In this document: piece by piece, positions 61,432 through 64,000 of the stretch | How the letters are laid out: each line of letters opens with the position of its first letter | How positions within the stretch are numbered: the stretch's first letter is position 1 | Assembly (NCBI GenBank): GCA_012845835.1 | Contig: JABAKD010000004.1 | Span: 11,137,522 to 11,201,521, forward strand | Direction: 5' to 3' | Source of the DNA: Undaria pinnatifida | Taxonomy: Eukaryota; Sar; Phaeophyceae; Laminariales; Alariaceae | DNA: 64,000 nucleotides | Translations under genes and position numbers: made by a program | Notes under the pieces: generated by a model | What the model was told of the DNA's origin: nothing | The model's database searches: none | Seen by the model: the letters and a program-made list of their open reading frames with translations, nothing else

Positions 61432-62010
61432 ATGGTGACGTCACATCTACCATATCATGCGCCGCTCGTGTCCCGATCGACGCGGAGAATTACGTCCACA
61501 CCTTCCGAGAGCATAGACACGATAGCGCGCAAACGGAGGGTATGGTTTTGCGGGATTCGTAGCACGTATGGGGGAGGAGCGTCTGCCACAGAGGGTGACG
61601 TGTGGGGAGCTTTTGTTGGGGGTAAGGGCTACTCGGCGGGGCAAGAGAAGGACTGGATGGTGCACGTGAAGGAGGACATGTTGGTGTTCGGCCTGTTGAA
61701 GTTCGAAGGGTGGCGAAAGGCTGCACATAAGGCCGGCAGATGGTTTCGACGGGTAGAGGAGAGGGCAGAGTCATAGTTCATGCGGAAATGGAATGACGTG
61801 GAGATATGGAAAGCTGCAGAGCGACATGCAAAATCCGCGGCAGCGCCGCCCACCGTCGGCATCTCTAAGCGGTCGGGGAAGGGGGGGGTTGGGGGGGAGG
61901 GGGGGAGGGAGGAGCGGGGAAAGGGGGGCATCCTGCCCAAGTTACTGAAGTCTGGGTCTGGCCATCATCGTCTTGAAGTTTGTGGGCCTTCCAATGGCCG
62001 TCACAAGTTA
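61432..62010 (+). pseudogene. LINE relic, C-terminal domain fragment
   Basis: Reads GKGYSAGQEKDWMVHVKEDM, FEGWRKAAHKAGRWFRRVEE and, after one stop, MRKWNDVEIWKAAERHAKSA. I believe this alpha-helical, basic region lies near the end of this LINE-like ORF, because it is next to the other fragments and in the same orientation. It could instead be a fragment of an unrelated gene. Confidence 0.5.
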
Positions 62011-62580
62011 GCGTAAGGCCGCCATGACTTCTTCGCCTTGAAGCTTTCTCTCTTAAGTGCCATGGATGCACTTGATAGCCTCTATGAGCCCAATCAATGC
62101 CGTTTAGTCAGTTCCTACAGGGTATGCTAATACGGTGCTTATTCCTTTCCGTTTCTTGCTTGCTTCTTTCTTCTTTTCTCTTCGATTCCTTTCTTTATGT
62201 ATGTTCCTTCTTCGATTTCATTCTCCTTTTTTTTATATTTCCTTGTTTTTTTCCAATTGACTTGAGTCTGATGTGCATATGCATAGTGATAGGTACTACG
62301 TGTAATATAGACGTGGTAGTATTTTTTGGGTGGCAAGCGGTGTACTGTAGTCGGTTTTTCAGGCTCGAGTGGTGAGACGTATGTACCAGTATGGGCCTGG
62401 CTCATCGTAGGCTGACTCCCGATTTCACTTTTTGTATTTTTTTGGCGGATGCATGAATTGCGTCAGCTATGAAATATGCGTGTATCACTTTAGGTTTGTT
62501 TGTTTTCTTTCCCTGGGGTATTCTTCCACCCCAGAGTACTGGAGCCTGTCCTATGACCACGGAATCGGTTATGCGAGTTG
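62011..62580. other. No recognised gene; pyrimidine-rich
   Basis: A T/C-rich stretch (62,110-62,260) follows the LINE fragment and may be its 3' untranslated sequence. Nothing else is recognised. Confidence 0.4.
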
Positions 62581-62589
62581 ATGTTACAA

Positions 62590-62711
62590 CCACACCAACA
62601 CCAACACCAACACCAACACCACCACCAGCAACAACAAGAACAACAACACCAACACCAACACCAACACCACCACCACCACCAGCAACGGCAACAGTAACAA
62701 CCACATCAACT

Positions 62712-62764
<53 letters not shown>

Positions 62765-62765
62765 G
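62590..62765. repeat. (ACCAAC)n, (CCA)n and (CAA)n microsatellites
   Basis: A compound trinucleotide/hexanucleotide array. The Thr/Pro and Val/Gly frames are artefacts. Confidence 0.97.
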
Positions 62766-64000
62766 AGATGCGTGCTGCGATAGAGCTATGCTAGCGTTTT
62801 TCTGGCTAGCTTTTTTCCCGAGCGACGGGACTCCTTATCCCCTAAAGCTTCCGAACGTCATCTACGTTTTTTTGCAATACCAGGTATGCCTCTATGTAGA
62901 CCGATACCATGGTGGGTTTGTTCATCTTCTTGCACTTCCAGTTCACTCAAAATACGCTTCATGGGTGAGGCATACTCTTAATATACTACAACTAGTATAG
63001 AGCTCTTCAATAGGTTACGAGCCCCAGAAAAAAAACAAATGGTTGCTGCACCTCTCTACGGTAGCGTGTCTCTGGAGCAATGTGGCTCCTGAAGGATGGA
63101 GGCGCATATATTATGGCCTGCCTTAGGGTCGTTCTCAACGACGCCTACAACATTTCGGTTTTTGATGAAATTTCGGTATTTTGCCGAAATCAACGAGGGT
63201 TGAATCGTAACGAGTACGAGCCTCAGGTGCCTCGCGAAACAATTGTCCACCCGGCATAGAACCGTCACTCCAGCAGCAACGCTCGCTGAAAATACCCGTG
63301 TGATTGTCCCACTGGAGCCGGTCTTACTCCTAGGCGGGTGTCATTGCCTTGGGGAGTGAAATCCGTCACCAACTCGTCGCGCTACAAACCCCAACGTGAC
63401 AAAAGCCTCAGTTACTGCCCTCAGCAAGCTCGTTCGGTCGGCCTCACCGGTCACCTTGTCAACTCGACGGCGAGAGCTCGGAAGCTCACCGTGCCTTCTG
63501 CGATTACTCATGACCTGTCAATGACATTGGGAACGACCCTGCTCAGTCTTGTGCCCCCCCGGTTGGTGGCGCAGCTCGACCGGTGCGGCAGCCTGATCTC
63601 CTACACCCCTGTAAAACTGTACCTGAATTTCAGTTTTTTCCTACAGAAATCTCTTACGCTGCCGCTGATCATTAAATGTAAGTATTGGGTTGGATGAGGC
63701 CTCCTGCCCCAAGGCAGGTGGTCCTCGCCCGGGATGAACTCCGCGCTGAGTGCGCCCTCAGTGCGGTGCCCGTCCCTGGGATTGAGCTGATCGTGCAGAA
63801 AAAGGCTACTAAGCTTGTACGGCGGGTGGGAAGGTCTGACTTTTTCCAGTGCCCATTTCGCTGTTCTCGCAGGGAGGCTAGGCTTGAACGGAGTGACCGG
63901 CGATCGCGTTCATTCTTCTAGTGATTCACACCAAAAGCTGGAACCCATTTTTGTCCCATATATGGATTCGTCTCATTCATTGGGTAGCGATTTACATACA
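62766..64000. other. No recognised gene at the right edge
   Basis: A 119-codon plus-strand frame at 63,338-63,697 and a 78-codon frame at 63,685-63,921 have ordinary composition but no domain I recognise. A family M-like end (GCACCTCTCTACGGTAGCG) lies at about 63,048. The stretch may be transposon debris. Confidence 0.4.

Noticed and set aside
63338-63921. Two adjacent plus-strand frames at the right edge
   Set aside because: Ordinary composition but no recognisable family, overlapping in different frames; transposon debris cannot be excluded.

Overview
This window is nuclear DNA from an intron-rich, repeat-rich eukaryote. It holds one recognisable cellular gene, on the minus strand: glutamine-fructose-6-phosphate aminotransferase (GFAT), split into at least 16 exons between 22,916 and 4,356. 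All 15 introns have canonical GT-AG ends and the exon phases join into one open frame of about 717 codons. The protein resembles bacterial GlmS in its core and has an arginine-rich, mitochondrial-type N-terminal extension. Together with long introns, decayed Ty1/copia and non-LTR retroelements and abundant poly-C/poly-G tracts, this suggests an alga, perhaps a stramenopile such as an ochrophyte. That assignment is an inference and is weak.

Layout. 1-4,355: no recognised gene, only poly-C tracts and degenerate repeats; the last few GFAT codons should lie here or beyond the left edge. 4,356-22,916: GFAT. Its introns carry tandem repeats, and seven exon-intron boundaries have imperfect extra copies ('echoes') in the adjoining intron. 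22,917-25,340: promoter side, no recognised gene. 25,340-30,560: remains of non-LTR retrotransposons on both strands, including a frameshifted reverse transcriptase. 30,560-47,900: gene-poor DNA made of microsatellites, miniature inverted-repeat elements, a 2.5-kb element with inverted ends (35,985-38,486) and a G-rich/C-rich inverted-repeat structure of about 3.9 kb (43,380-47,280). 47,913-54,866: a degenerate Ty1/copia LTR retrotransposon with both LTRs; another inverted-repeat element interrupts the left LTR. 54,867-62,070: palindrome-bearing repeats and a shattered non-LTR retrotransposon with tandem and inverted duplications. 62,070-64,000: simple repeats and unrecognised sequence.

GFAT makes glucosamine-6-phosphate from fructose-6-phosphate and glutamine, the entry step of amino-sugar synthesis. 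Nothing else here appears to work with it: the other coding remains are mobile elements that are all broken. The most unusual observations are the exon-boundary echoes in GFAT, a non-LTR retroelement family whose copies end in poly(C), and an inverted duplication of reverse-transcriptase sequence.
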